Both the position numbers and the translations under genes were made by a program. Source: Lepidurus packardi (taxonomy: Eukaryota; Arthropoda; Branchiopoda; Notostraca; Triopsidae). Taken from it: a stretch of 64,000 nucleotides of DNA. Shown here one piece after another: positions 35,381 through 51,340 of the stretch (position 1 is its first letter; the number at the start of each line of letters is the position of its first letter). The stretch is from assembly GCA_023053545.1 (NCBI GenBank), contig JAKZAN010000080.1:83398-147397 (forward strand). Reading direction: 5' to 3'. The notes beneath the pieces were generated by a model, which ran no database searches, was not told the DNA's origin, and saw nothing but the letters and a program-made list of their open reading frames with translations.

Positions 35381-38300
35381 ATTAATTCCTTACGGACTTA
35401 ATTAATTCCTTACGGACTGAATTAGTTCCTTACGGACTGAATTAATTCTTTAGGATTGATTGAATTCCTTTTTTACGGAATTAATTCCTTTCTTACGGAA
35501 TTAATTCCTTTCTTACGGAATTAATTCCTTACGGACTGAATGAATTCCTTACGGACTGAATTAATTCCTTACGGACTGAATTAATACCTTACGAACTGAA
35601 TTAATTCCTTACGGACTGAATTAATTCCTTACGGATTGAATTAATTCCTTACGGACTGAATTAATTCCTTACGGACTGAATTAATTCATTACGGACTTAA
35701 TTAAATCCTTACAGACTGAGTTAATTCCTTATGGACTTAATTAATTCCGTAAGGAATGAATTAATTAATTACGGACTGAAATAATTCCTTACGGACTGAA
35801 TTAATTCCTTACGGACTGAATTAATTCCTTAATTAATTCCTTACGGACTGAATTAATTCCTTAATTAATTCCTTACGGACTGAATTAATTTCATACGGAC
35901 TGAATTAATTCATTACGGACTTAATTAATCGATTTCGGACTGAATTAATTCATTACGGACTTAAATAAATCCTTAAAGACTGAATTAATTCCTTATGGAC
36001 TGAATTAATTCCGTAAGGAATGAATTAATTAATTGCGGACTGAAATAATTCCTTACGGACTGAATTAATTCCTTACGGACTGAATTAATTCCTTACGGAC
36101 TATTACGGTCTGAATTAATTCCGTACCGATTTTATTAATTCCTTACGGACTGAAATAATTCTTTACGGACTGAATTAATTCCTTACGGATTGAATTAATT
36201 CCTTACGGATTGAATTAATTCCTTACGTACTGAATTAATTCCTTACGTACTGAACTTATTCCTTACGGACTGAATTAATTCCTTACGGACTGAATTAGTT
36301 CCTTACGGACTGAATTAATTCTTTAGGATTGATTGAATTCCTTTCTTACGGAATTAATTCCTTACGGACTGAATGAATTCCTTACGGACTGAATTAATTT
36401 CATACGGACTGAATTAATTCATTACGGACTTAATTAATTTATTACGGACTGAATTAATTCCTTACGTACTGAACTTATTCCTTACGGACTGAATTAATTC
36501 CTTACGGACTGAATTAATTCCTTACGGACTGAATTGATTCCTTACAGACTGAATTAATACCTTACGGACTGAATTAAATCCTTACGGACTGAATTAATTC
36601 CTTACGGACTGAATTAATTCCTTACGGACTGAAGTAATTCCTTACTGACTGAATTAATTCCTTACGGACTGAATTAATTCCTTACGGACTGAATTAATTC
36701 CTTACGGACTATTACGGTCTGAATTAATTCCGTACCGATTTTATTAATTCCTTACGGACTGAATTAATTCATTATGGACTTAATTAATTCCGTAAGGAAT
36801 GAATTAATTAATTACGGACTGAAATAATTCCTTACGGACTGAATTAATTCCTTACGGACTTAATTAATTCCTTACGGACTGAATTAATTCTTTAGAATTG
36901 ATTGAATTCCTTTCTTACTGAATTAATTCCTTACGGACTGAATTAATTTTATACGGACTGAATTAATTCATTACGGACTTAATTAATTTATTACGGACTG
37001 AATTAATTCCTTACGTACTGAACTTATTCCTTACGGACTGAATTAATTCCTTACGGACTGAATTAATTCCTTACGGACTGAATTAATTCCTTACGGACTG
37101 AATTAATACCTTACGAACTGAATTAATTCCTTACGGACTGAATTAATTCCTTACGGATTGAATTAATTCCTTCGGACTGAATTAATTCCTTACGGACTGA
37201 ATTAATTCATTACGGACTTAATTAATCGATTTCGGACTGAATTAATTCATTACGGACGTAATTAAATCCTTACAGACTGAATTAATTTCTTATGGACTTA
37301 ATTAATTCAGTAAGGAATGAATTAATTAATTACGGACTGAAATAATTCCTTACGGACTGAATTAATTCCTTACGGACTGAATTTATTCCTTACGGACTGA
37401 ATTAATTCCTTACGGACTGAATTTATTCCTTACGGACTGAATTAATTCCTAACGGACTGAATTAATTCCTTACGGACTGAATTAATTCATTACGGACTTA
37501 ATTAATCGATTTCGGACTGAATTAATTCTTTACGGACTTAATTAAATCCTTACAGACTGAATAAATTCCTTATGGACTTAATTAATTCCGTAAGGAATGA
37601 ATTAATTAATTACGGACTGAAATAATTCCTTACGGACTGAATTAATTCCTTACGGACTGAATTAATTCCTTACGGACTGAATTAGTTCCTTACGGACTGA
37701 ATTAATTCTTTAGAATTGATTGAATTCCTTTCTTACTGAATTAATTCCTTACGGACTGAATTAATTTTATACGGACTGAATTAATTCATTACGGACTTAA
37801 TTAATTTATTACGGACTGAATTAATTCCTTACGTACTGAACTTATTCCTTACGGACTGAATTAATTCCTTACGGACTGAATTAATTCCTTACGGACTGAA
37901 TTAATTCCTTACAGACTGAATTAATACCTTACGGACTGAATTAAATCCTTACGGACTGAATTAATTCCTTACGGACTGAATTATTTCCTTACGGACTGAA
38001 TTAATTCTTTAGGATTGATCGAATTCCTTTCTTACTGAATAAATTCCTTACGGACTGAATTAATTCCTTAATTAATTCCTTACGGACTGAATTAAATTCA
38101 TACGGACTGAATTAATTCATTACGGAATTAATTAATCCATTACGGACTTAATTAATTCCTTACGTACTGAACTTATTCCTTACGGACTGAATTAATTCCT
38201 TACGGACTGAATTAATTCCTTACGGACTGAATTAATTCCTTACGGACTGAATTAATTCCTTACGGACTGAATTAATTCCTTACGGACTGAATTAATTCCT

Positions 38301-40860
38301 TACGGACTTAATTAATTCCTTACGGACTGAATTAGTTCCTTACGGACTGAATTAATTCTTTAGGATTGATTGAATTCCTTTTTTACGGAATTAATTCCTT
38401 TCTTACGGAATTAATTCCTTTCTTACGGAATTAATTCCTTACGGACTGAATGAATTCCTTACGGACTGAATTAATTCCTTACGGACTGAATTAATACCTT
38501 ACGAACTGAATTAATTCCTTACGGACTGAATTAATTCCTTACGGATTGAATTAATTCCTTACGGACTGAATTAATTCCTTACGGACTGAATTAATTCATT
38601 ACGGACTTAATTAAATCCTTACAGACTGAGTTAATTCCTTATGGACTTAATTAATTCCGTAAGGAATGAATTAATTAATTACGGACTGAAATAATTCCTT
38701 ACGGACTGAATTAATTCCTTACGGACTGAATTAATTCCTTAATTAATTCCTTACGGACTGAATTAATTCCTTAATTAATTCCTTACGGACTGAATTAATT
38801 TCATACGGACTGAATTAATTCATTACGGACTTAATTAATCGATTTCGGACTGAATTAATTCATTACGGACTTAAATAAATCCTTAAAGACTGAATTAATT
38901 CCTTATGGACTGAATTAATTCCGTAAGGAATGAATTAATTAATTGCGGACTGAAATAATTCCTTACGGACTGAATTAATTCCTTACGGACTGAATTAATT
39001 CCTTACGGACTATTACGGTCTGAATTAATTCCGTACCGATTTTATTAATTCCTTACGGACTGAAATAATTCTTTACGGACTGAATTAATTCCTTACGGAT
39101 TGAATTAATTCCTTACGGATTGAATTAATTCCTTACGTACTGAATTAATTCCTTACGTACTGAACTTATTCCTTACGGACTGAATTAATTCCTTACGGAC
39201 TGAATTAATTCCTTACGGACTGAATTAATTCCTTACGGACTGAATTAATTCCTTACGGACTGAATTAATTCCTTACGGACTGAATTAGTTCCTTACGGAC
39301 TGAATTAATTCTTTAGGATTGATTGAATTCCTTTCTTACGGAATTAATTCCTTACGGACTGAATGAATTCCTTACGGACTGAATTAATTTCATACGGACT
39401 GAATTAATTCATTACGGACTTAATTAATTTATTACGGACTGAATTAATTCCTTACGTACTGAACTTATTCCTTACGGACTGAATTAATTCCTTACGGACT
39501 GAATTAATTCCTTACGGACTGAATTGATTCCTTACAGACTGAATTAATACCTTACGGACTGAATTAAATCCTTACGGACTGAATTAATTCCTTACGGACT
39601 GAATTAATTCCTTACGGACTGAAGTAATTCCTTACTGACTGAATTAATTCCTTACGGACTGAATTAATTCCTTACGGACTGAATTAATTCCTTACGGACT
39701 ATTACGGTCTGAATTAATTCCGTACCGATTTTATTAATTCCTTACGGACTGAATTAATTCATTATGGACTTAATTAATTCCGTAAGGAATGAATTAATTA
39801 ATTACGGACTGAAATAATTCCTTACGGACTGAATTAATTCCTTACGGACTTAATTAATTCCTTACGGACTGAATTAATTCTTTAGAATTGATTGAATTCC
39901 TTTCTTACTGAATTAATTCCTTACGGACTGAATTAATTTTATACGGACTGAATTAATTCATTACGGACTTAATTAATTTATTACGGACTGAATTAATTCC
40001 TTACGTACTGAACTTATTCCTTACGGACTGAATTAATTCCTTACGGACTGAATTAATTCCTTACGGACTGAATTAATTCCTTACGGACTGAATTAATACC
40101 TTACGAACTGAATTAATTCCTTACGGACTGAATTAATTCCTTACGGATTGAATTAATTCCTTCGGACTGAATTAATTCCTTACGGACTGAATTAATTCAT
40201 TACGGACTTAATTAATCGATTTCGGACTGAATTAATTCATTACGGACGTAATTACATCCTTACAGACTGAATTAATTTCTTATGGACTTAATTAATTCAG
40301 TAAGGAATGAATTAATTAATTACGGACTGAAATAATTCCTTACGGACTGAATTAATTCCTTACGGACTGAATTTATTCCTTACGGACTGAATTAATTCCT
40401 TACGGACTGAATTTATTCCTTACGGACTGAATTAATTCCTAACGGACTGAATTAATTCCTTACGGACTGAATTAATTCATTACGGACTTAATTAATCGAT
40501 TTCGGACTGAATTAATTCTTTACGGACTTAATTAAATCCTTACAGACTGAATAAATTCCTTATGGACTTAATTAATTCCGTAAGGAATGAATTAATTAAT
40601 TACGGACTGAAATAATTCCTTACGGACTGAATTAATTCCTTACGGACTGAATTAATTCCTTACGGACTGAATTAGTTCCTTACGGACTGAATTAATTCTT
40701 TAGAATTGATTGAATTCCTTTCTTACTGAATTAATTCCTTACGGACTGAATTAATTTTATACGGACTGAATTAATTCATTACGGACTTAATTAATTTATT
40801 ACGGACTGAATTAATTCCTTACGTACTGAACTTATTCCTTACGGACTGAATTAATTCCTT
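35381..40860. repeat. 2.9-3.0-kb higher-order repeat, two tandem copies
   Basis: Bases 35,381-37,870 match 38,291-40,860. The offset is 2,910 up to about 36,270 (landmarks: TTTTTTACGG at 35,469 and 38,379, ACTATTACGG near 36,099 and 39,009). It becomes 2,990 afterwards (TTTAGAATTG at 36,891 and 39,881, TTCGGACTGA at 37,171 and 40,161), because the second copy has four extra consensus monomers. The copies otherwise look nearly identical. Confidence 0.83.
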
Positions 40861-40959
40861 ACGGACTGAATTAATACCTTACGAACTGAATTAATTCCTT
40901 ACGGACTGAATTAATTCCTTACGGATTGAATTAATTCCTTCGGACTGAATTAATTCATT

Positions 40960-43770
40960 ACGGACTGAATTAATTCCTTACGGACTATTACGGTCTGAAT
41001 TAATTCCGTACCGATTTTATTAATTCCTTACGGACTGAATTAATTCATTATGGACTTAATTAATTCCGTAAGGAATGAATTAATTAATTACGGACTGAAA
41101 TAATTCCTTACGGACTGAATTAATTCCTTACGGACTTAATTAATTCCTTACGGACTGAATTAATTCTTTAGAATTGATTGAATTCCTTTCTTACTGAATT
41201 AATTCCTTACGGACTGAATTAATTTTATACGGACTGAATTAATTCATTACGGACTTAATTAATTTATTACGGACTGAATTAATTCCTTACGTACTGAACT
41301 TATTCCTTACGGACTGAATTAATTCCTTACGGACTGAATTAATTCCTTACGGACTGAATTAATTCCTTACGGACTGAATTAATACCTTACGAACTGAATT
41401 AATTCCTTACGGACTGAATTAATTCCTTACGGATTGAATTAATTCCTTCGGACTGAATTAATTCCTTACGGACTGAATTAATTCATTACGGACTTAATTA
41501 ATCGATTTCGGACTGAATTAATTCATTACGGACGTAATTAAATCCTTACAGACTGAATTAATTTCTTATGGACTTAATTAATTCAGTAAGGAATGAATTA
41601 ATTAATTACGGACTGAAATAATTCCTTACGGACTGAATTAATTCCTTACGGACTGAATTTATTCCTTACGGACTGAATTAATTCCTTACGGACTGAATTA
41701 ATTCCTTACGGACTGAATTAATTCATTACGGACTTAATTAATCGATTTCGGACTGAATTAATTCTTTACGGACTTAATTAAATCCTTACAGACTGAATAA
41801 ATTCCTTATGGACTTAATTAATTCCGTAAGGAATGAATTAATTAATTACGGACTGAAATAATTCCTTACGGACTGAATTAATTCCTTACGGACTGAATTA
41901 ATTCCTTACGGACTGAATTAGTTCCTTACGGACTGAATTAATTCTTTAGAATTGATTGAATTCCTTTCTTACTGAATTAATTCCTTACGGACTGAATTAA
42001 TTTTATACGGACTGAATTAATTCATTACGGACTTAATTAATTTATTACGGACTGAATTAATTCCTTACGTACTGAACTTATTCCTTACGGACTGAATTAA
42101 TTCCTTACGGACTGAATTAATTCCTTACGGACTGAATTAATTCCTTACGGACTGAATTAATACCTTACGAACTGAATTAATTCCTTACGGACTGAATTAA
42201 TTCCTTACGGATTGAATTAATTCCTTCGGACTGAATTAATTCCTTACGGACTGAATTAATTCATTACGGACTTAATTAATCGATTTCGGACTGAATTAAT
42301 TCATTACGGACGTAATTAAATCCTTACAGACTGAATTAATTTCTTATGGACTTAATTAATTCAGTAAGGAATGAATTAATTAATTACGGACTGAAATAAT
42401 TCCTTACGGACTGAATTAATTCCTTACGGACTGAATTTATTCCTTACGGACTGAATTAATTCCTTACGGACTGAATTAATTCCTTACGGAATGAATTAAT
42501 TCCGTACGGATTTTATTAATTCCTTACGGATTAAATTAATTCATTACGGATTTAATTAATAAATTACGGACTGAATTATTTCCTTACGTACTGAAGTTAT
42601 TCCTTACGGACTGAATTAATTGCTTACGGACTGAATTAATTCCTTACGGACTGAATTAATACCTTACGGACTGAATTAAATCCTTACGGACTGAATTAAT
42701 TCCTTACGGACTGAATTAATACCTTACGGACTGAATTAATTCATTACGGACTTAATTAATCGATTTCGGACTGAATTAATTCATTACGGACGTAATTAAA
42801 TCCTTACAGACTGAATTAATTCCTTACGGACTGAATTAATTCCTTACGGACTGAATTAATTCCTTACGGACTATTACGGTCTGAATTAATTCCGTACCGA
42901 TTTTATTAATTCCTTACGTACTGAATTAATTCATTATGGACTTAATTAATTCCGTAAGGAATGAATTAATTAATTACGGACTGAAATAATTCCTTACGGA
43001 CTGAATTAATTCCTTACGGACTTAATTAATTCCTTACGGACTGAATTAATTCTTTAGAATTGATTGAATTCCTTTCTTACTGAATTAATTCCTTACGGAC
43101 TGAATTAATTTTATACGGACTGAATTAATTCATTACGGACTTAATTAATTTATTACGGACTGAATTAATTCCTTACGTACTGAACTTATTCCTTACGGAC
43201 TGAATTAATTCCTTACGGACTGAATTAATTCCTTACGGACTGAATTAATTCCTTACGGACTGAATTAATACCTTACGAACTGAATTAATTCCTTACGGAA
43301 TGAATTAATTCCTTACGGATTGAATTAATTCCTTCGGACTGAATTAATTCCTTACGGACTGAATTAATTCATTACGGACTTAATTAATCGATTTCGGACT
43401 GAATTAATTCATTACGGACGTAATTAAATCCTTACAGACTGAATTAATTTCTTATGGACTTAATTAATTCAGTAAGGAATGAATTAATTAATTACGGACT
43501 GAAATAATTCCTTACGGACTGAATTAATTCCTTACGGACTGAATTTATTCCTTACGGACTGAATTAATTCCTTACGGACTGAATTAATTCCTTACTGACT
43601 GAATTAATTCATTACGGACTTAATTAATCGATTTCGGACTGAATTAATTCTTTACGGACTTAATTAAATCCTTACAGACTGAATTAATTCCTTATGGACT
43701 TAATTAATTCCGTAAGGAATGAATTAATTAATTACGGACTGAAATAATTCCTTACGGACTGAATTAATTC
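40960..43770. repeat. 2.8-kb satellite block, copy 1 of a spaced duplication
   Basis: Matches 47,544-50,354 at a constant offset of 6,584. Checked landmarks: the ACTATTACGG junction (40,985 and 47,569), TTTAGAATTG (41,945 and 48,529), TCCGTACGGA (42,501 and 49,085), CCTTCGG (43,331 and 49,915) and CTTACTGACT (43,591 and 50,175). It contains a 778-bp sub-repeat (TTTAGAATTG at 41,167 and 41,945) whose period reflects two 19-mers. Confidence 0.83.
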
Positions 43771-46700
43771 CTTACAGACTGAATTAATTCCTTAATTAAT
43801 TCCTTACGGACTGAATTAAATTCATACGGACTGAATTAATTCATTACGGAATTAATTAATCCATTACGGACTTAATTAATTCCTTACGTACTGAACTTAT
43901 TCCTTACGGACTGAATTAATTCCTTACGGACTGAATTAATTCCTTACGGACTGAATTAATTCCTTACGGACTGAATTAATTCCTTACGGACTGAATTAAT
44001 TCCTTACGGACTTAATTAATTCCTTACGGACTGAATTAGTTCCTTACGGACTGAATTAATTCTTTAGGATTGATTGAATTCCTTTTTTACGGAATTAATT
44101 CCTTTCTTACGGAATTAATTCCTTTCTTACGGAATTAATTCCTTACGGACTGAATGAATTCCTTACGGACTGAATTAATTTCATACGGACTGAATTAATT
44201 CATTACGGACTTAATTAAGTTATTACGGACTGAATTAATTCCTTACGTACTGAACTTATTCCTTACGGACTGAATAAATTCCTTACGGACTGAATTAATT
44301 CCTTACGGACTGAATTAATACCTTACGAACTGAATTAATTCCTTACGGACTGAATTAATTCCTTACGGATTGAATTAATTCCTTACGGACTGAATTAATT
44401 CCTTACGGACTGAATTAATTCATTACGGACTTAATTAAATCCTTACAGACTGAGTTAATTCCTTATGGACTTAATTAATTCCGTAAGGAATGAATTAATT
44501 AATTACGGACTGAAATAATTCCTTACGGACTGAATTAATTCCTTACGGACTGAATTAATTCCTTAATTAATTCCTTACGGACTGAATTAATTCCTTAATT
44601 AATTCCTTACGGACTGAATTAATTTCATACGGACTGAATTAATTCATTACGGACTTAATTAATCGATTTCGGACTGAATTAATTCATTACGGACTTAAAT
44701 AAATCCTTAAAGACTGAATTAATTCCTTATGGACTGAATTAATTCCGTAAGGAATGAATTAATTAATTGCGGACTGAAATAATTCCTTACGGACTGAATT
44801 AATTCCTTACGGACTGAATTAATTCCTTACGGACTATTACGGTCTGAATTAATTCCGTACCGATTTTATTAATTCCTTACGGACTGAAATAATTCTTTAC
44901 GGACTGAATTAATTCCTTACGGATTGAATTAATTCCTTACGGATTGAATTAATTCCTTACGTACTGAATTAATTCCTTACGTACTGAACTTATTCCTTAC
45001 GGACTGAATTAATTCCTTACGGACTGAATTAATTCCTTACGGACTGAATTAATTCCTTACGGACTGAATTAATTCCTTACGGACTGAATTAGTTCCTTAC
45101 GGACTGAATTAATTCTTTAGGATTGATTGAATTCCTTTCTTACGGAATTAATTCCTTACGGACTGAATGAATTCCTTACGGACTGAATTAATTTCATACG
45201 GACTGAATTAATTCATTACGGACTTAATTAATTTATTACGGACTGAATTAATTCCTTACGTACTGAATTAATTCCTTACGGACTGAATTGATTCCTTACA
45301 GACTGAATTAATACCTTACGGACTGAATTAAATCCTTACGGACTGAATTAATTCCTTACGGACTGAATTATTTCCTTACGGACTGAATTAATTCCTTACG
45401 GACTGAATTAATTCCTTACGGACTGAATTGATTCCTTACAGACTGAATTAATACCTTACGGACTGAATTAAATCCTTACGGACTGAATTAATTCCTTACG
45501 GACTGAATTATTTCCTTACGGACTGAATTAATTCTTTAGGATTGATCGAATTCCTTTCTTACTGAATAAATTCCTTACGGACTGAATTAATTCCTTAATT
45601 AATTCCTTACGGACTGAATTAAATTCATACGGACTGAATTAATTCATTACGGAATTAATTAATCCATTACGGACTTAATTAATTCCTTACGTACTGAACT
45701 TATTCCTTACGGACTGAATTAATTCCTTACGGACTGAATTAATTCCTTACGGACTGAATTAATTCCTTACGGACTGAATTAATTCCTTACGGACTGAATT
45801 AATTCCTTACGGACTGAATTAGTTCCTTACGGACTGAATTAATTCTTTAGGATTGATTGAATTCCTTTCTTACGGAATTAATTCCTTACGGACTGAATGA
45901 ATTCCTTACGGACTGAATTAATTTCATACGGACTGAATTAATTCATTACGGACTTAATTAAGTTATTACGGACTGAATTAATTCCTTACGTACTGAACTT
46001 ATTCCTTACGGACTGAATAAATTCCTTACGGACTGAATTAATTCCTTACGGACTGAATTAATTCCTTACGGACTGAATTAATACCTTACGAACTGAATTA
46101 ATTCCTTACGGACTGAATTAATTCCTTACGGATTGAATTAATTCCTTACGGACTGAATTAATTCCTTACGGACTGAATTAATTCATTACGGACTTAATTA
46201 AATCCTTACAGACTGAGTTAATTCCTTATGGACTTAATTAATTCCGTAAGGAATGAATTAATTAATTACGGACTGAAATAATTCCTTACGGACTGAATTA
46301 ATTCCTTACGGACTGAATTAATTTCATACGGACTGAATTAATTCATTACGGACTTAATTAATCGATTTCGGACTGAATTAATTCATTACGGACTAATTAA
46401 ATCCTTAAAGACTGAATTAATTCCTTATGGACTGAATTAATTCCGTAAGGAATGAATTAATTAATTACGGACTGAAATAATTCCTTACGGACTGAATTAA
46501 TTCCTTACGGATTGAATTAATTCCTTACGGATTGAATTAATTCCTTACGGACTGAATTAATTCCTTACGGACTGAATTAATTCCTTACGGACTGAATTAA
46601 TTCCTTACGGACTGAATTATTTCCTTACGGACTGAATTAATTCTTTAGGATTGATTGAATTCCTTTCTTACTGAATAAATTCCTTACGGACTGAATTAAT

Positions 46701-47543
46701 TCCTTACGGACTGAATTAAATGCATACGGACTGAATTAATTCATTACGGAATTAATTAATCCATTACGGACTTAATTAATTCCTTACGTACTGAACTTAT
46801 TCCTTACGGACTGAATTAATTCCTTACGGACTGAATTAATTCCTTACGGACTGAATTAATTCCTTACGGACTGAATTAATTCCTTACGGACTGAATTAGT
46901 TCCTTACGGACTGAATTAATTCTTTAGGATTGATTGAATTCCTTTCTTACGGAATTAATTCCTTACGGACTGAATGAATTCCTTACGGACTGAATTAATT
47001 TCATACGGACTGAATTAATTCATTACGGACTTAAATAATTTATTACGGACTGAATTAATTCCTTACGTACTGAACTTATTCCTTACGGACTGAATTAATT
47101 CCTTACGGACTGAATTAATTCCTTACGGACTGAATTAATTCCTTACAGACTAAATTAATACCTTACGGACTGAATTAATTCTTTAGGATTGATTGAATTC
47201 CTTTCTTACGGAATTAATTCCTTACGGACTGAATGAATTCCTTACGGACTGAATTAATTTCATACGGACTGAATTAATTCATTACGGACTTAATTAATTT
47301 ATTACGGACTGAAATAATTCCTTACGTACTGAACTTATTCCTTACGGACTGAATTAATTCCTTATGGACTGAATTAATTCCTTACGGACTGAATTAATTC
47401 CTTACAGACTGAATTAATACCTTACGGACTGAATTAAATCCTTACGGACTGAATTAATTCCTTACGGACTGAATTAATTCCTTACGGACTGAAGTAATTC
47501 CTTACTGACTGAATTAATTCCTTACGGACTGAATTAATTCCTT

Positions 47544-50354
47544 ACGGACTGAATTAATTCCTTACGGACTATTACGGTCTGAATTAATTCCGTACCGATT
47601 TTATTAATTCCTTACGGACTGAATTAATTCATTATGGACTTAATTAATTCCGTAAGGAATGAATGAATTAATTACGGACTGAAATAATTCCTTACGGACT
47701 GAATTAATTCCTTACGGACTAAATTAATTCCTTACGGACTGAATTAATTCTTTAGAATTGATTGAATTCCTTTCTTACTGAATTAATTCCTTACGGACTG
47801 AATTAATTTTATACGGACTGAATTAATTCATTACGGACTTAATTAATTTATTACGGACTGAATTAATTCCTTACGTACTGAACTTATTCCTTACGGACTG
47901 AATTAATTCCTTACGGACTGAATTAATTCCTTACGGACTGAATTAATTCCTTACGGACTGAATTAATACCTTACGAACTGAATTAATTCCTTACGGACTG
48001 AATTAATTCCTTACGGATTGAATTAATTCCTTCGGACTGAATTAATTCCTTACGGACTGAATTAATTCATTACGGACTTAATTAATCGATTTCGGACTGA
48101 ATTAATTCATTACGGACGTAATTAAATCCTTACAGACTGAATTAATTTCTTATGGACTTAATTAATTCAGTAAGGAATGAATTAATTAATTACGGACTGA
48201 AATAATTCCTTACGGACTGAATTAATTCCTTACGGACTGAATTTATTCCTTACGGACTGAATTAATTCCTTACGGACTGAATTAATTCCTTACGGACTGA
48301 ATTAATTCATTACGGACTTAATTAATCGATTTCGGACTGAATTAATTCTTTACGGACTTAATTAAATCCTTACAGACTGAATAAATTCCTTATGGACTTA
48401 ATTAATTCCGTAAGGAATGAATTAATTAATTACGGACTGAAATAATTCCTTACGGACTGAATTAATTCCTTACGGACTGATTTAATTCCTTACGGACTGA
48501 ATTAGTTCCTTACGGACTGAATTAATTCTTTAGAATTGATTGAATTCCTTTCTTACTGAATTAATTCCTTACGGACTGAATTAATTTTATACGGACTGAA
48601 TTAATTCATTACGGACTTAATTAATTTATTACGGACTGAATTAATTCCTTACGTACTAAACTTAATCCTTACGGACTGAATTAATTCCTTACGGACTGAA
48701 TTAATTCCTTACGGACTGAATTAATTCCTTACGGACTGAATTAATACCTTACGAACTGAATTAATTCCTTACGGACTGAATTAATTCCTTACGGATTGAA
48801 TTAATTCCTTCGGACTGAATTAATTCCTTACGGACTGAATTAATTCATTACGGACTTAATTAATCGATTTCGGACTGAATTAATTCATTACGGACGTAAT
48901 TAAATCCTTACAGACTGAATTAATTTCTTATGGACTTAATTAATTCAGTAAGGAATGAATTAATTAATTACGGACTGAAATAATTCCTTACGGACTGAAT
49001 TAATTCCTTACGGACTGAATTTATTCCTTACGGACTGAATTAATTCCTTACGGACTGAATTAATTCCTTACGGAATGAATTAATTCCGTACGGATTTTAT
49101 TAATTCCTTACGGATTAAATTAATTCATTACGGATTTAATTAATAAATTACGGACTGAATTATTTCCTTACGTACTGAAGTTATTCCTTACGGACTGAAT
49201 TAATTGCTTACGGACTGAATTAATTCCTTACGGACTGAATTAATACCTTACGGACTGAATTAAATCCTTACGGACTGAATTAATTCCTTACGGACTGAAT
49301 TAATACCTTACGGACTGAATTAATTCATTACGGACTTAATTAATCGATTTCGGACTGAATTAATTCATTACGGACGTAATTAAATCCTTACAGACTGAAT
49401 TAATTCCTTACGGACTGAATTAATTCCTTACGGACTGAATTAATTCCTTACGGACTATTACGGTCTGAATTAATTCCGTACCGATTTTATTAATTCCTTA
49501 CGGACTGAATTAATTCATTATGGACTTAATTAATTCCGTAAGGAATGAATTAATTAATTACGGACTGAAATAATTCCTTACGGACTGAATTAATTCCTTA
49601 CGGACTTAATTAATTCCTTACGGACTGAATTAATTCTTTAGAATTGATTGAATTCCTTTCTTACTGAATTAATTCCTTACGGACTGAATTAATTTTATAC
49701 GGACTGAATTAATTCATTACGGACTTAATTAATTTATTACGGACTGAATTAATTCCTTACGTACTGAACTTATTCCTTACGGACTGAATTAATTCCTTAC
49801 GGACTGAATTAATTCCTTACGGACTGAATTAATTCCTTACGGACTGAATTAATACCTTACGAACTGAATTAATTCCTTACGGAATGAATTAATTCCTTAC
49901 GGATTGAATTAATTCCTTCGGACTGAATTAATTCCTTACGGACTGAATTAATTCATTACGGACTTAATTAATCGATTTCGGACTGAATTAATTCATTACG
50001 GACGTAATTAAATCCTTACAGACTGAATTAATTTCTTATGGACTTAATTAATTCACTAAGGAATGAATTAATTAATTACGGACTGAAATAATTCCTTACG
50101 GACTGAATTAATTCCTTACGGACTGAATTTATTCCTTACGGACTGAATTAATTCCTTACGGACTGAATTAATTCCTTACTGACTGAATTAATTCATTACG
50201 GACTTAATTAATCGATTTCGGACTGAATTAATTCTTTACGGACTTAATTAAATCCTTACAGACTGAATTAATTCCTTATGGACTTAATTCATTCCGTAAG
50301 GAATGAATTAATTAATTACGGACTGAAATAATTCCTTACGGACTGAATTAATTC
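47544..50354. repeat. 2.8-kb satellite block, copy 2 of a spaced duplication
   Basis: Second copy of 40,960-43,770, offset 6,584. The few differences seen include TTCACTAAGG (about 50,052) in place of TTCAGTAAGG and TTAATTCATTCCG (about 50,286) in place of TTAATTAATTCCG. About 3.8 kb of other satellite variants separates the copies, so this is not a simple tandem pair. Confidence 0.82.
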
Positions 50355-51340
50355 CTTACGGACTGAATTAATTCCTTACGGACTGAATGAATTCCTTACG
50401 GACTGAATTAATTTCATACGGACTGAATTAATTCATTACGGACTTAATTAATTTATTACGGACTGAATTATTTCCTTACGTACTGAACTTATTCCTTACG
50501 GACTGAATTAATTCCTTACGGACTGAATTAATTCCTTACGGACTGAATTAATACCTTACGGACTGAATTAATTCCTTACGGACTGAATTAATTCCTTAAT
50601 TAATTCCTTACGGACTGAATTAATTCATTAATTAATTCCTTACGGACTGAATTAATTTCATACGGACTGAATTAATTCATTTCGGACTTAATTAGTCGAT
50701 TACGGACTGAATTAATACCTTACGGACTGAATTAAATCCTTACGGACTGAATTAATTCCTTACGGACTGAATTAGTTCCTTACGGACTGAATTAATTCCT
50801 TTCGGACTTAATTAGTTCCTTACGTACTGAATTAATTCCTTACGGACTGAATTATTTCCTTATGGGCTTAATTAATTCCGTAAGGAATGAATTAATTAAT
50901 TAAGTACGGACTGAAATAATTCCTTACGGACTGAATTAATTCCTTACGGACTGAATTAATTCCTTACCGACTAAATTAAATCCTTAAATAATTCCTTACT
51001 GACTGAATTAATTTCATACGGACTGAATTAATTCATTTCGGAATTAATTAGTCGATTACGGACTGAATTAATTCCTTACGGACTGAATTAATTCCTTACG
51101 GACTGAATTAGTTCCTTACGTAATTAATTAATTCCTTACGGACTGAATTTATTCCTTTCGGACTTAATTTATTCCTTACGTACTTAATTAATTCCTTACG
51201 GTCTGAATTAATTCCGTAGTGATTTTATTAATTCCTTGCGGACTGAATTAATTCATTACGGACTTAATTAATCCATTACGGACTGAATTATTTCCTTACG
51301 AACTGAAGTTATTCCTTACGGACTGAACTAATTCCTTACG

